Position numbers and translations under genes: made by a program | Notes under the pieces: generated by a model | Databases searched by the model: none | Seen by the model: the letters and a program-made list of their open reading frames with translations, nothing else | What the model was told of the DNA's origin: nothing | Part shown: positions 44,282 through 52,404 of the stretch, piece by piece | Layout: each line of letters starts with the position of its first letter | Position numbering within the stretch: the first letter of the stretch is position 1 | Origin: Lentimicrobiaceae bacterium | GTDB taxonomy: Bacteria > Bacteroidota > Bacteroidia > Bacteroidales > JALOCA01 | Length of the DNA: 64,000 nucleotides | Assembly: GCA_023227965.1 (NCBI GenBank) | Contig: JALOCA010000004.1 | Location: forward strand, 1 to 64,000 | Direction of reading: 5' to 3'

Positions 44282-45697
44282 ATGTTCGGTTTAGATATTT
44301 GGTTAACTATTTTACTGATAATATGCTTGTTGGCAGCCTGTTCTTTTGAATTTATCAATGGATTTCACGACACAGCCAATGCGGTGGCAACTGTAATTTA
44401 TACTCACTCTTTAAAACCTAAAGTTGCAGTTATTTGGTCAGGGATGTGGAATTTTATAGGAGTATATGTAGGTGGAATTGCAGTAGCAATGGGTATAGTT
44501 AATCTTTTACCTACTGAAGCCCTTATAGATCAGAATATTTACCATGGTTTAAGCATGATAATGGCATTGCTGTTGACTGCTATACTTTGGAATTTGGGAA
44601 CATGGTATTTTGGTATTCCCTGCTCAAGTTCGCATACATTAATAGGTTCAATTTTTGGTGTTGGCCTTGCTTATATGCTAATGCCGGGAGGACACTCGGT
44701 GGTTTTAAACTGGAATAAAATAGGCGATGTTGGTCTCTCTCTGCTTATTTCACCGGTTTTTGGCTTTGGATTTGCTTTTATTCTGATGGTTATACTTAAA
44801 AAGTTGATAAAAAATAAAAAAATATTTAAAGACCCTCCTGAAAAAAAAGCTCCACCTCTCTGGATTCGAAGCATCTTGATTTTAACTTGTACCAGTGTAA
44901 GTTTTTCGCACGGTTCGAACGACGGACAAAAAGGAATTGGACTGGTAATGATAATCTTAATTGGCATTATTCCTTTTCATTTTGCACTCGACCATACAAA
45001 AAAACCCCAGCAACTTGTTACAAGTTTACAAAGAATAGAATTTACCCTCTCAAAAATTGATTCAGCTAAACTTAATAAAGAACAACTGGCAACTTTCCAT
45101 TCCATACAATTGGAAATTGATTCCATACAATCGTATGTATCCCACGCGACACTTTTTACCCAGGTTCCTTCAAAAAAACATTTTGAAATAAGAAAAGATA
45201 TCCTCCTTATTGCAAAGAAATCGAATGCCTTGATATCCGAATATAATATACAATACAATAATATTATTCCATCATCCGAAACAAAAATATTTAAAAAACA
45301 CATAGCAAATATTAAAACATTTACAGAATATTCCCCCTGGTGGGTAATTTTAATGATCTCATTATCATTAGGATTAGGGACTATGATTGGGTGGAAACGT
45401 ATTGTTGTTACCATAGGCGAACGCATCGGCAAAACCCATTTAACTTATGCGCAGGGAGCAACCGCAGAAATAATAGCTGCCAGTACCATAAGCGTTTCTA
45501 CTTGGTTAGGCTTGCCGGTGAGTACCACACATGTACTTTCATCCGGAGTTGCCGGTTCTATGGTTGCTGATAATGGGCTTAAAAATCTGCAAATGAAAAC
45601 GGTAAAAAACATCGCCATTGCCTGGCTAATTACGTTACCTGTAACTATATTTCTCTCAGCCATTTTATTTTTATTGTTTCGCATGATTTTTAGCTAA
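44282..45697 (+). CDS. pit: Low-affinity inorganic phosphate transporter (PiT family)
   Basis: A 471-residue inner-membrane protein with two PiT half-signatures: FINGFHDTANAVATVIYTHS with GIPCSSSHTLIGSIFGVG in the N-terminal half, and VSFSHGSNDGQKGIG with GLPVSTTHVLSSGVAGSMVA in the C-terminal half. A cytosolic helical loop (about 235-350) separates the halves. It would import phosphate, probably as a metal-phosphate complex, with a cation gradient. It is followed by dedA under its own promoter. Confidence 0.93.
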   Translation: MFGLDIWLTILLIICLLAACSFEFINGFHDTANAVATVIYTHSLKPKVAVIWSGMWNFIGVYVGGIAVAMGIVNLLPTEALIDQNIYHGLSMIMALLLTAILWNLGTWYFGIPCSSSHTLIGSIFGVGLAYMLMPGGHSVVLNWNKIGDVGLSLLISPVFGFGFAFILMVILKKLIKNKKIFKDPPEKKAPPLWIRSILILTCTSVSFSHGSNDGQKGIGLVMIILIGIIPFHFALDHTKKPQQLVTSLQRIEFTLSKIDSAKLNKEQLATFHSIQLEIDSIQSYVSHATLFTQVPSKKHFEIRKDILLIAKKSNALISEYNIQYNNIIPSSETKIFKKHIANIKTFTEYSPWWVILMISLSLGLGTMIGWKRIVVTIGERIGKTHLTYAQGATAEIIAASTISVSTWLGLPVSTTHVLSSGVAGSMVADNGLKNLQMKTVKNIAIAWLITLPVTIFLSAILFLLFRMIFS

Positions 45698-45702
45698 TTT
45701 TG
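45674..45702 (+). promoter_or_regulatory. dedA promoter
   Basis: TTG (45674-45676), 18-nt spacer, TAATTTTG (45695-45702) followed by CGC. It straddles the 3' end of pit and lies 26 nt before the dedA ATG. Confidence 0.55.
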
Positions 45703-45728
45703 CGCACTTTTTACGTAAATAATTTTTC

Positions 45729-46373
45729 ATGCTAGAACTTTTTAACCAATTAATCTACATTCTCACCCATATTGATATTGTTTTACGAAATTGGGTGGTT
45801 GATTATCAAACATGGACTTACTTAATCCTGTTTACAATTATTTTTTGCGAAACCGGCTTGGTTGTTACCCCATTTTTACCCGGAGATTCGCTTTTGTTTG
45901 CAGCCGGAGCAGTAGCTGCAATGCCCGGGAACCCATTAAATATTATATATATTGTTGTTATTTTGGTAATTGCTGCTTTCGCCGGAGATAATTCCAACTA
46001 TTGGATTGGAAGGTTTTTAGGAGACAAAGTGTATAAAAAAGATTATCGTTTGATAAAAAGGAAATATCTTGACCAAACCCATACTTTTTACGAAAAGCAT
46101 GGGGTGATAACTATAATTATTGCCCGATTTATGCCCATTATCCGCACTTTTGCACCCTTCGTTGCAGGGGTGGGAAAAATGAAATATCCCCGGTTTTATA
46201 CTTTCAGTTTTATTGGGAATATAATTTGGGTGAGTCTTTTTAGCATTGCTGGTTATCTCTTTGGGAATTTACCCTCGGTAAAAAGTAATTTTTCCATAGT
46301 AATTTTTGCCATTATCGGCATCTCATTACTGCCACCCGTGTTTACTGCGTTGCGTCACAGGTTTCAAAAATAA
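45729..46373 (+). CDS. DedA/VTT-family membrane protein
   Basis: A 214-residue polytopic protein of the DedA (SNARE-associated/VTT) family. Family motifs: ETGLVVTPFLPGDSLLFAAGAVA, AAFAGDNSNYWIGRFLGD, FYEKHGVITIIIARFMPIIRTFAPFVAGVGKM. DedA proteins are linked to undecaprenyl-phosphate or phospholipid recycling and envelope homeostasis, as flippase-like transporters. The substrate cannot be told from sequence. It has its own promoter, between the phosphate and potassium transporters. Confidence 0.9.
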   Translation: MLELFNQLIYILTHIDIVLRNWVVDYQTWTYLILFTIIFCETGLVVTPFLPGDSLLFAAGAVAAMPGNPLNIIYIVVILVIAAFAGDNSNYWIGRFLGDKVYKKDYRLIKRKYLDQTHTFYEKHGVITIIIARFMPIIRTFAPFVAGVGKMKYPRFYTFSFIGNIIWVSLFSIAGYLFGNLPSVKSNFSIVIFAIIGISLLPPVFTALRHRFQK

Positions 46374-46407
46374 TGGCTCCGAAAATTTTTTCGATTAAAA
46401 ACTTAAT

Positions 46408-46415
46408 TACTTTTG
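46408..46415 (+). promoter_or_regulatory. kup promoter (-7 box)
   Basis: TACTTTTG followed by CG fits TAnnTTTG, 18 nt before the kup ATG at 46434. It shows that the apparent upstream TTG start at 46413 lies inside the promoter. Confidence 0.5.
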
Positions 46416-46433
46416 CGTGTTTTTTCCCAATCA

Positions 46434-48413
46434 ATGGAAAATCGTAAAATCAGGTCCGGTATTTCAAAGTTGTCATTAACAGGGCTTATTGTTACTTTAG
46501 GCATTGTATATGGCGACATCGGCACATCGCCCCTTTACGTAATGAAAGCCATTGTAAACGGTGCAAATGCAGGGATTACCCATGATTTTATTCTCGGTGC
46601 TATTTCCTGTATTTTCTGGACACTTACACTGCAAACCACTCTAAAATATGTTATTATCACCTTAAGGGCTAACAACAAGGGAGAAGGAGGAATTTTTTCC
46701 CTGTATGCCCTGATTCGTAAAAAAAGAAAATGGGTATTTATTCTGGCTATCATCGGGGGTTCTGCTTTATTAGCAGATGGGGTAATCACACCGTCAATTA
46801 CCGTTGTATCAGCCATAGAAGGATTAAAAATCATTAATCCTCACGTAAATGTTATACCTATTGCGCTTATCATAATTGCACTTCTTTTTATTATTCAGCA
46901 GTTTGGTACAAAATTTATCGGAGAATTTTTTGGTCCCATTATGTTTTGCTGGTTTCTGATGCTTAGCATTATAGGTACTATACAAATTTTTAATTATCCT
47001 GAAATTATTAAATCATTCAACCCTTATTACGCCTACAAATTGCTTGTACAATATCCTGGGGGGTTTATTTTGCTCGGAGCTGTTTTTCTTTGTACCACAG
47101 GTGCCGAGGCTTTGTATTCCGATTTGGGGCATTGTGGTTTAAAAAATATCAGAATTACCTGGGGATACGTAAAAATAAGTCTGTTGCTTAATTATTTAGG
47201 GCAGGGTGCCTGGATACTTACCCATACAGATATCCTGATAACCGGCATCAATCCTTTCTACATGATTATGCCTCCCTGGTTTTTAATTTTTGGTGTCATC
47301 TTATCCACAGCAGCAGCCATAATAGCCAGCCAGGCACTAATCAGCGGGAGTTATACTATCATAAGCGAAGCTATTTCATTGAATTTCTGGCCAAAGGTTA
47401 AAATAAGTTACCCTACTACCATTAAGGGGCAGATGTATATTCCCAGTGTTAACTGGTTCTTATTCCTGGCAGTAATTTTTGTTATTATCTTTTTTAAAGA
47501 ATCTTCCAATATGGAAGCAGCATACGGTTTGTCAATAACCATCACTATGTTAATGACAACCATGTTGCTATTTTTCTACCTGTCTAAAAAGAAAGCCTCA
47601 TTTCTTTATGCTATTCCGATTGTACTGGTTTATCTCTCCATTGAAGGTTCTTTCCTTATTGCCAACCTACATAAATTTTCAAGTGGAGGTTGGTTTACCC
47701 TGCTTCTTGCCGGTATATTCACGATCGTAATGTTTGTGTGGTTCCGGGGCAGAAATATCAAAAAACGATTCACCGAATTCGTTAAAATCAAAGACTATAT
47801 TGAAATACTGAAAGACTTGCGTAACGACGAAAGTATTCCAAAATACGCTACCAACCTTGTGTATATTACCCGTGCAAATTACAAAACTGACATTGAGCAA
47901 AAAATCATCTATTCCCTTATCAACAAAAAACCTAAACGTGCTGACTGCTACTGGTTTGTACATGTTGATATTCTTGATGAACCACACACGCTTGAATATA
48001 AAGTAGATACCATTGTTGCCGATTCCATTATCCGGGTTGATTTCAAAATGGGATTCAAGGTTGTTCCCCGACTGAACCTGTTTTTTAAAAAAGTTATTGA
48101 AGAATTGGTGAAAAACGATGAGATAGACGTGGTAAGCCGTTATCCTTCACTTCGTAAATACAATATTCAAAGTGATTTCCGATTTGTAATTATTGACCGT
48201 ATCCAAAATTATGATTTCGATTTTTCGCCCTTCGATCAGTTTATTATGGATATTTACTCTATCCTGAAACGTGTCGGAATTTCGGAGGTAAAAGCCCTAG
48301 GACTCGACACCAGCAATGTGATAGTTGAAAAAGTCCCTCTCATAGTAGAAGAAGTCGAATTATCAAAATTAAAACGTATCAACAACGGGCATACATCTTC
48401 TGCTCCCCATTAA
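46434..48413 (+). CDS. kup: KUP-family potassium uptake protein
   Basis: A 659-residue K+/H+ symporter. The N-terminal membrane domain has about 12 helices with signature GIVYGDIGTSPLYVMKA, ANNKGEGGIFSLYALIR, GGSALLADGVITPSITVVSAIEGL and CTTGAEALYSDLGHCG. The C-terminal cytosolic domain (about 460-659) is the usual KUP tail. The ATG at 46434 (MENRKIRSG) was chosen because the longer frame starts inside the promoter. A hairpin at 48422-48452 follows. Confidence 0.95.
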   Translation: MENRKIRSGISKLSLTGLIVTLGIVYGDIGTSPLYVMKAIVNGANAGITHDFILGAISCIFWTLTLQTTLKYVIITLRANNKGEGGIFSLYALIRKKRKWVFILAIIGGSALLADGVITPSITVVSAIEGLKIINPHVNVIPIALIIIALLFIIQQFGTKFIGEFFGPIMFCWFLMLSIIGTIQIFNYPEIIKSFNPYYAYKLLVQYPGGFILLGAVFLCTTGAEALYSDLGHCGLKNIRITWGYVKISLLLNYLGQGAWILTHTDILITGINPFYMIMPPWFLIFGVILSTAAAIIASQALISGSYTIISEAISLNFWPKVKISYPTTIKGQMYIPSVNWFLFLAVIFVIIFFKESSNMEAAYGLSITITMLMTTMLLFFYLSKKKASFLYAIPIVLVYLSIEGSFLIANLHKFSSGGWFTLLLAGIFTIVMFVWFRGRNIKKRFTEFVKIKDYIEILKDLRNDESIPKYATNLVYITRANYKTDIEQKIIYSLINKKPKRADCYWFVHVDILDEPHTLEYKVDTIVADSIIRVDFKMGFKVVPRLNLFFKKVIEELVKNDEIDVVSRYPSLRKYNIQSDFRFVIIDRIQNYDFDFSPFDQFIMDIYSILKRVGISEVKALGLDTSNVIVEKVPLIVEEVELSKLKRINNGHTSSAPH

Positions 48414-48421
48414 AAAATGCA

Positions 48422-48452
48422 AACTGAAAAATAAAATTACTCTTTTTCAGTT
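48422..48452 (+). terminator. Hairpin after kup
   Basis: AACTGAAAAA (48422-48431) pairs perfectly with TTTTTCAGTT (48443-48452). AT-rich and without a long T run after it, so a weak terminator candidate. Confidence 0.45.
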
Positions 48453-48500
48453 ATTTCTGTATTAACATCAGTTTGTTAACAAAAAAAAGGAAATCCTCCA

Positions 48501-48529
48501 TTGTCTGCTTATTCAATTATCTAACTTTA
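48501..48529 (+). promoter_or_regulatory. Probable exbB promoter
   Basis: TTG (48501-48503), 18-nt spacer, TAACTTTA (48522-48529), one mismatch from TAnnTTTG, 24 nt before the exbB ATG. Confidence 0.4.
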
Positions 48530-48552
48530 CCCAATCAAAAAAATAAAAATCA

Positions 48553-49296
48553 ATGCTTAACGGATTATTACTTCAAATTCCCAGCTCCCCGGTTCAGGGA
48601 ATGGATACGGTTACCGACACACTGACACAAACAGCACAACAGGTAAGTATGCCTTTAGTACAACAGCCTGTCAGCGAAACCTTAACCCTGCTTGACCTTG
48701 TGATAAAAGGCGGACCTATTATGATTCCCATTGCTTTACTTTCATTGATTGCAGTGTATGTTTTCATTGAAAGATACCTTGCCATTAAACGTGCATCTAA
48801 GCAGGAATCTAATTTTATGAACAACATCCGCGATTTCATCATGGATGGAAGGATTGATTCTGCCCTTTCTTTCTGCAAAAACAACGATAAACCCGTTGCC
48901 CGCATGATTGAAAAAGGAATAAAGCGCATAGGCAGACCACTCAAGGAAATAGAAGAATCTATTGAAATTGTCGGTAAATTTGAAGTGTACAAACTTGAAA
49001 AAAACCTTGTCATTTTAGCCATCATCGCCGGGATTGCCCCCATGTTTGGGTTTATAGGAACCATTATCGGGGTAATTAAAATTTTTCATGACATTTCGCT
49101 TGCCGGTGATATAAGCATAACAAGCGTTTCATCCGGACTATACACTAAAATGGTATCGAGTGCCGCCGGTCTTATTATCGGTATTTTTGCTTTTGTTTGC
49201 TACCATTGGCTGAATATCATGGTAGACAAAATTGTGCAGAAAATGGAACATAATGCTATGGAATTTATTGATTTACTGCAAGAACCCACCAAATGA
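48553..49296 (+). CDS. exbB: ExbB/TolQ/MotA-family proton channel protein
   Basis: A 247-residue inner-membrane protein with three membrane segments: about 60-80 (IMIPIALLSLIAVYVFIERYLA), about 155-178 (LAIIAGIAPMFGFIGTIIGVI) and about 195-220 (VSSAAGLIIGIFAFVCYHWL). The family signature GIAPMFGFIGTIIGVIKIFH is intact. With ExbD it couples the proton gradient to a TonB-type transducer. The stop codon overlaps the exbD start (ATGA). Confidence 0.93.
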   Translation: MLNGLLLQIPSSPVQGMDTVTDTLTQTAQQVSMPLVQQPVSETLTLLDLVIKGGPIMIPIALLSLIAVYVFIERYLAIKRASKQESNFMNNIRDFIMDGRIDSALSFCKNNDKPVARMIEKGIKRIGRPLKEIEESIEIVGKFEVYKLEKNLVILAIIAGIAPMFGFIGTIIGVIKIFHDISLAGDISITSVSSGLYTKMVSSAAGLIIGIFAFVCYHWLNIMVDKIVQKMEHNAMEFIDLLQEPTK

Positions 49297-49703
49297 AACT
49301 CCGCAGAAAAAATAATATCAAAGCAGAAGTAGCTACTTCGAGCATGAACGACATCATGTTTTTTCTGATGTTGTTTTTTCTCATCATGTCCACCCTGCTA
49401 AATCCCAATGTAATCAGACTTACACTTCCCAGTTCAAAGCATAACCAGGCAATTCATAAAAAGGAAATTGCAGTATCTGTAACTAAGGATTTACAGTATT
49501 TTATCAACAACCAGCCTGTTTCTTTCCAAATGTTAGAACCCATATTACAGAAAGAATTGCAAAAATCAGCTGATGCCACCGTGATTTTACGTTGCGATAA
49601 CAGTTTAAGTGTACAGGACTTAGTAAACATACTCGAAATAGGAAACAAACTGAAAGTAAAAATGATACTTGCAACCAAATCGCCTCAGGGGAGCAATGGA
49701 TAA
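49293..49703 (+). CDS. exbD: ExbD/TolR-family protein
   Basis: A 136-residue protein with a short cytosolic N-terminus, one membrane segment beginning MNDIMFFLMLFFLIMSTL with the conserved membrane Asp (SSMNDIMFF), and a periplasmic domain (about 50-136) ending LKVKMILATKSP. Partner of ExbB in harnessing the proton gradient. It overlaps exbB by 4 nt and tonB by 8 nt. Confidence 0.92.
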   Translation: MKLRRKNNIKAEVATSSMNDIMFFLMLFFLIMSTLLNPNVIRLTLPSSKHNQAIHKKEIAVSVTKDLQYFINNQPVSFQMLEPILQKELQKSADATVILRCDNSLSVQDLVNILEIGNKLKVKMILATKSPQGSNG

Positions 49704-50547
49704 ACGAAAGGAAACACGTAACAGAATATTTGGCTTCGGAGGAACCCTTATTTTTCATGGGTTACTATTCCTGCTGATGATATGGGTAGCCTTTACTACT
49801 CCGATCCCTCCATTTCCTGAAGATGGTGGCGGAGGTACTGGTTTGGGAATAGAAGTTAACCTGGGCAATTCTGAAGAGGGAATGGGCGACGAGCAACCTC
49901 AGGAAATTGCCATGCCTAAGTTTAAAGAAACAAAAATTACAGCCGTATCCGAACAAACCACCGTTTCGAAAAATGCGGTAGCCCCTGATGAAAATGTTCT
50001 TAGCGAAGAAAATGGCGAAGAAACCTCTTTGAAAACTTCTCCCGATAGAACAAAAGAAAAAATAGCCCAGCCGCAACCAACGGTAAATCCCAATGCTTTA
50101 TTTAAGAAAAAAGCCAAAACAGGAAATGAAGGAATTACCGGAAACCCGGGCGATCAGGGAAATCCCAATGGCACCCCAAATTCAAAAAACTACTATGGTT
50201 CAGGTGGTCAAGGCTCAGGAGGCGGACAAGGCGGAGGTCAGGGAACTGGTGTGGGTACCGGCACCGGAGGTGGCGTTTCATTCGCACTTTCAGGACGCAA
50301 ATCTAACTATATCCCTGTACCACAAAGCCGTTCGAAAGAGCAAGGTAAAGTAGTGGTTGAAATTACAGTAAACCGCCAGGGTGAAGTTACCCGTGCAAAA
50401 TCGGGAGCAAGAGGAACAACAACTACAGACCTTACCCTGTGGAAACTTGCCGAACAATCAGCAATTAAGGCGCATTTTGATGCCAAACCCGGTGCCCCGG
50501 AAGAACAAAAAGGCACTATTACTTATATTTTTATTACCCGTAACTGA
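49696..50547 (+). CDS. tonB: TonB-like energy transducer
   Basis: A 283-residue protein: cytosolic basic N-terminus, one membrane anchor (TLIFHGLLFLLMIWVAFTTPI), a long low-complexity periplasmic spacer, first Glu/Pro-rich and then Gly-rich (about 150-195, repeats of GSGGGQGGGQGTG type), and a C-terminal TonB-like domain (about 205-283, GKVVVEITVNRQGEVTRAKSG). It would transmit energy from ExbBD to outer-membrane receptors. The ATG at 49696 was preferred over an upstream frame overlapping exbD further. The stop codon shares a base with the folC start. Confidence 0.88.
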   Translation: MDKRKETRNRIFGFGGTLIFHGLLFLLMIWVAFTTPIPPFPEDGGGGTGLGIEVNLGNSEEGMGDEQPQEIAMPKFKETKITAVSEQTTVSKNAVAPDENVLSEENGEETSLKTSPDRTKEKIAQPQPTVNPNALFKKKAKTGNEGITGNPGDQGNPNGTPNSKNYYGSGGQGSGGGQGGGQGTGVGTGTGGGVSFALSGRKSNYIPVPQSRSKEQGKVVVEITVNRQGEVTRAKSGARGTTTTDLTLWKLAEQSAIKAHFDAKPGAPEEQKGTITYIFITRN

Positions 50548-51842
50548 TGAACTATCAGCAGGCACTGGATTATATGTTTAGCCAGTTACCTATGTATCAC
50601 CGCATTGGTGCTGCTGCATACAAAGCCGACCTGAGCAATACCCTGCAGCTATGCAATGCTATCGGGAATCCGCAATCCCGTTTCCGGAGTATTCACATTG
50701 CGGGCACCAATGGCAAAGGCTCTGTTTCGCACATGCTTGCTTCTGTTTTGCAAATTCAAGGACTGAAAACCGGACTTTATACCTCTCCCCATCTGAAGGA
50801 CTTTAGAGAACGTATCCGCATTAACGGAAAAAAAATTTCCAAAAAATCTGTAACCCACTATGTTGACAAATACAAAGAATTGTTTGAAAGCATCCAGCCT
50901 TCTTTCTTCGAAATGACCGTCGGGATGGCTTTTGAATGGTTTGCAGAAGAACAGATTGATATAGCCGTAATCGAAACCGGACTGGGAGGAAGGCTTGATT
51001 CTACCAATATCATAACTCCCATCGTATCAACAATCACCAATATTGGTTTCGACCATACTCATTTCCTGGGAAATACACTTGAAAAAATTGCCTTCGAAAA
51101 AGCAGGAATAATCAAAAAAAATATTCCTACGGTGATTGGAGAAACGCACCCCTCTACCCAGGACATTTTTATCAATAAAGCTAAGGAAACAGGTTCCTCC
51201 ATATTTTTTGCCGACAAGGAATTTATTACCGGTAATGCTCTTTATGATAAAAAAAATCGTTGCCTGGTTACAGATATTTATTTCCCTGACAACACATTGT
51301 ATTTAAAATCACTACAATGCGACCTCACAGGGCAGTACCAGTTAAAGAATATTCGTACTGTGTTGCAAACTCTCCGTGTATTAAATGCAAATGGGTGGAA
51401 GATTGGGGAAGATTCCATCCGCCGGGGGCTACGAAACGTTAACAAAAATACCGGATTATCAGGGAGGTGGCAGATTCTGCAATCACAGCCTCTTTGCATT
51501 TGCGATTGTGCCCATAATCCCGACGGTATGCAAGAAGTCATTTCCCAATTGCAGCTTATGCAGTATGATCACCTCCATTTTGTAATCGGGATGGCGAACG
51601 ATAAAGATATTGATCATGTTTTGGAAATGTTGCCCCGGAATGCAACATACTATTTTTGCAAAGCCAACATTCCTCGTGGAGCCGATGCTTCCGAACTCGC
51701 CGGAAAAGCCGCCGGATTTGGCTTGCATGGCAATATATATTCATCAGTAAAAGAGGCTTATACTTTTGCGCAAAAGGCAGCTTCGATGAAAGACCTTATA
51801 CTGGTAAGCGGAAGTATTTTTGTAGTTGCCGAAGTAGTTTAA
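50547..51842 (+). CDS. folC: Folylpolyglutamate synthase/dihydrofolate synthase
   Basis: A 431-residue cytosolic Mur-ligase-like enzyme that adds glutamate to dihydropteroate and to folates with ATP. P-loop IHIAGTNGKGSVSHMLASVL (about 49-68). TSPHLKDFRERIRINGKKIS, EIGLGGRLDSTN-type motif (ETGLGGRLDSTNI), NIGFDHTHFLGNTLEKIAFEKAGI and CDCAHNPDGM follow. Its ATG overlaps the tonB stop codon (TGATG), so it is coupled to exbB-exbD-tonB. rnpB follows with its own promoter. Confidence 0.95.
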   Translation: MNYQQALDYMFSQLPMYHRIGAAAYKADLSNTLQLCNAIGNPQSRFRSIHIAGTNGKGSVSHMLASVLQIQGLKTGLYTSPHLKDFRERIRINGKKISKKSVTHYVDKYKELFESIQPSFFEMTVGMAFEWFAEEQIDIAVIETGLGGRLDSTNIITPIVSTITNIGFDHTHFLGNTLEKIAFEKAGIIKKNIPTVIGETHPSTQDIFINKAKETGSSIFFADKEFITGNALYDKKNRCLVTDIYFPDNTLYLKSLQCDLTGQYQLKNIRTVLQTLRVLNANGWKIGEDSIRRGLRNVNKNTGLSGRWQILQSQPLCICDCAHNPDGMQEVISQLQLMQYDHLHFVIGMANDKDIDHVLEMLPRNATYYFCKANIPRGADASELAGKAAGFGLHGNIYSSVKEAYTFAQKAASMKDLILVSGSIFVVAEVV

Positions 51843-51870
51843 TTGCATTCTTTTATATTTCGTATCTTTG
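51843..51870 (+). promoter_or_regulatory. rnpB promoter
   Basis: TTG (51843-51845), 17-nt spacer, TATCTTTG (51863-51870), then the mature RNase P RNA six bases on. It begins at the folC stop codon. Confidence 0.6.
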
Positions 51871-51875
51871 CAGCA

Positions 51876-52262
51876 GCAATCGTTCGATCTGTCGCTCTCC
51901 GGTTTTCGGCTGGAGGGAGGAAAGTCAGGACAACACAGAGCACCATACTTCCTAACGGGAAGGTCCCGGTTTTCCGGGAACAGAAAGTGCCACAGAAAAT
52001 AACCGCCCCGATTAAATCGGGGTAAGGGTGAAAACGTGGGGTAAGAGCCTACGACGTCAGCGGGCGATCGGTGACGGGGGTAAACCTTATGGGTTGAAAG
52101 ACCAAATATATCCTGAATTTCTGCATTTTGCAGAATCCGGATTGCTCGTCCGGTTTCTTCGGAAGTAAAGGAGGGGTAGGTCGTTAGAGCTGGCAGGCAA
52201 CTGCCTTCCCAGATAAATGACAGAATAAAACAGAATCCTGCTTACGGAACGATTGCTTTTTT
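51876..52262 (+). ncRNA. rnpB: RNase P RNA, bacterial type A
   Basis: The catalytic RNA that trims tRNA 5' leaders. P1 is formed by GCAATCGTTC (51876-51885) and GAACGATTGC (52247-52256). Conserved elements appear in order: GAGGAAAGTC and AGAGCACC in CR-I, CACAGAAAATAACCGCC, AAGGGTGAAA, GTAAGAGCCTAC, and near the 3' end GACAGAATAAAACAGAATCC followed by TGCTTACGG. P12 is the hairpin CCCCGAT-TAA-ATCGGGG (52006-52022). A T-rich run after P1 ends transcription. Confidence 0.95.
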
Positions 52263-52404
52263 CTTTTTCTATCCAAAGATTTTTATACTAATTGGGTTGT
52301 AATCTCCGTTATTTTTCAATAGTTCCCTGTTGAAAAGTTATTGGTTATGTATAATTATCAGTCTCTTTTTTCAAGTATTTTTATCTTTCTTTAGACAGAA
52401 TCAT

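Noticed and set aside
51843..52025. Short frame at the start of rnpB
   Set aside because: It overlaps the conserved RNase P RNA core and has no protein homology.
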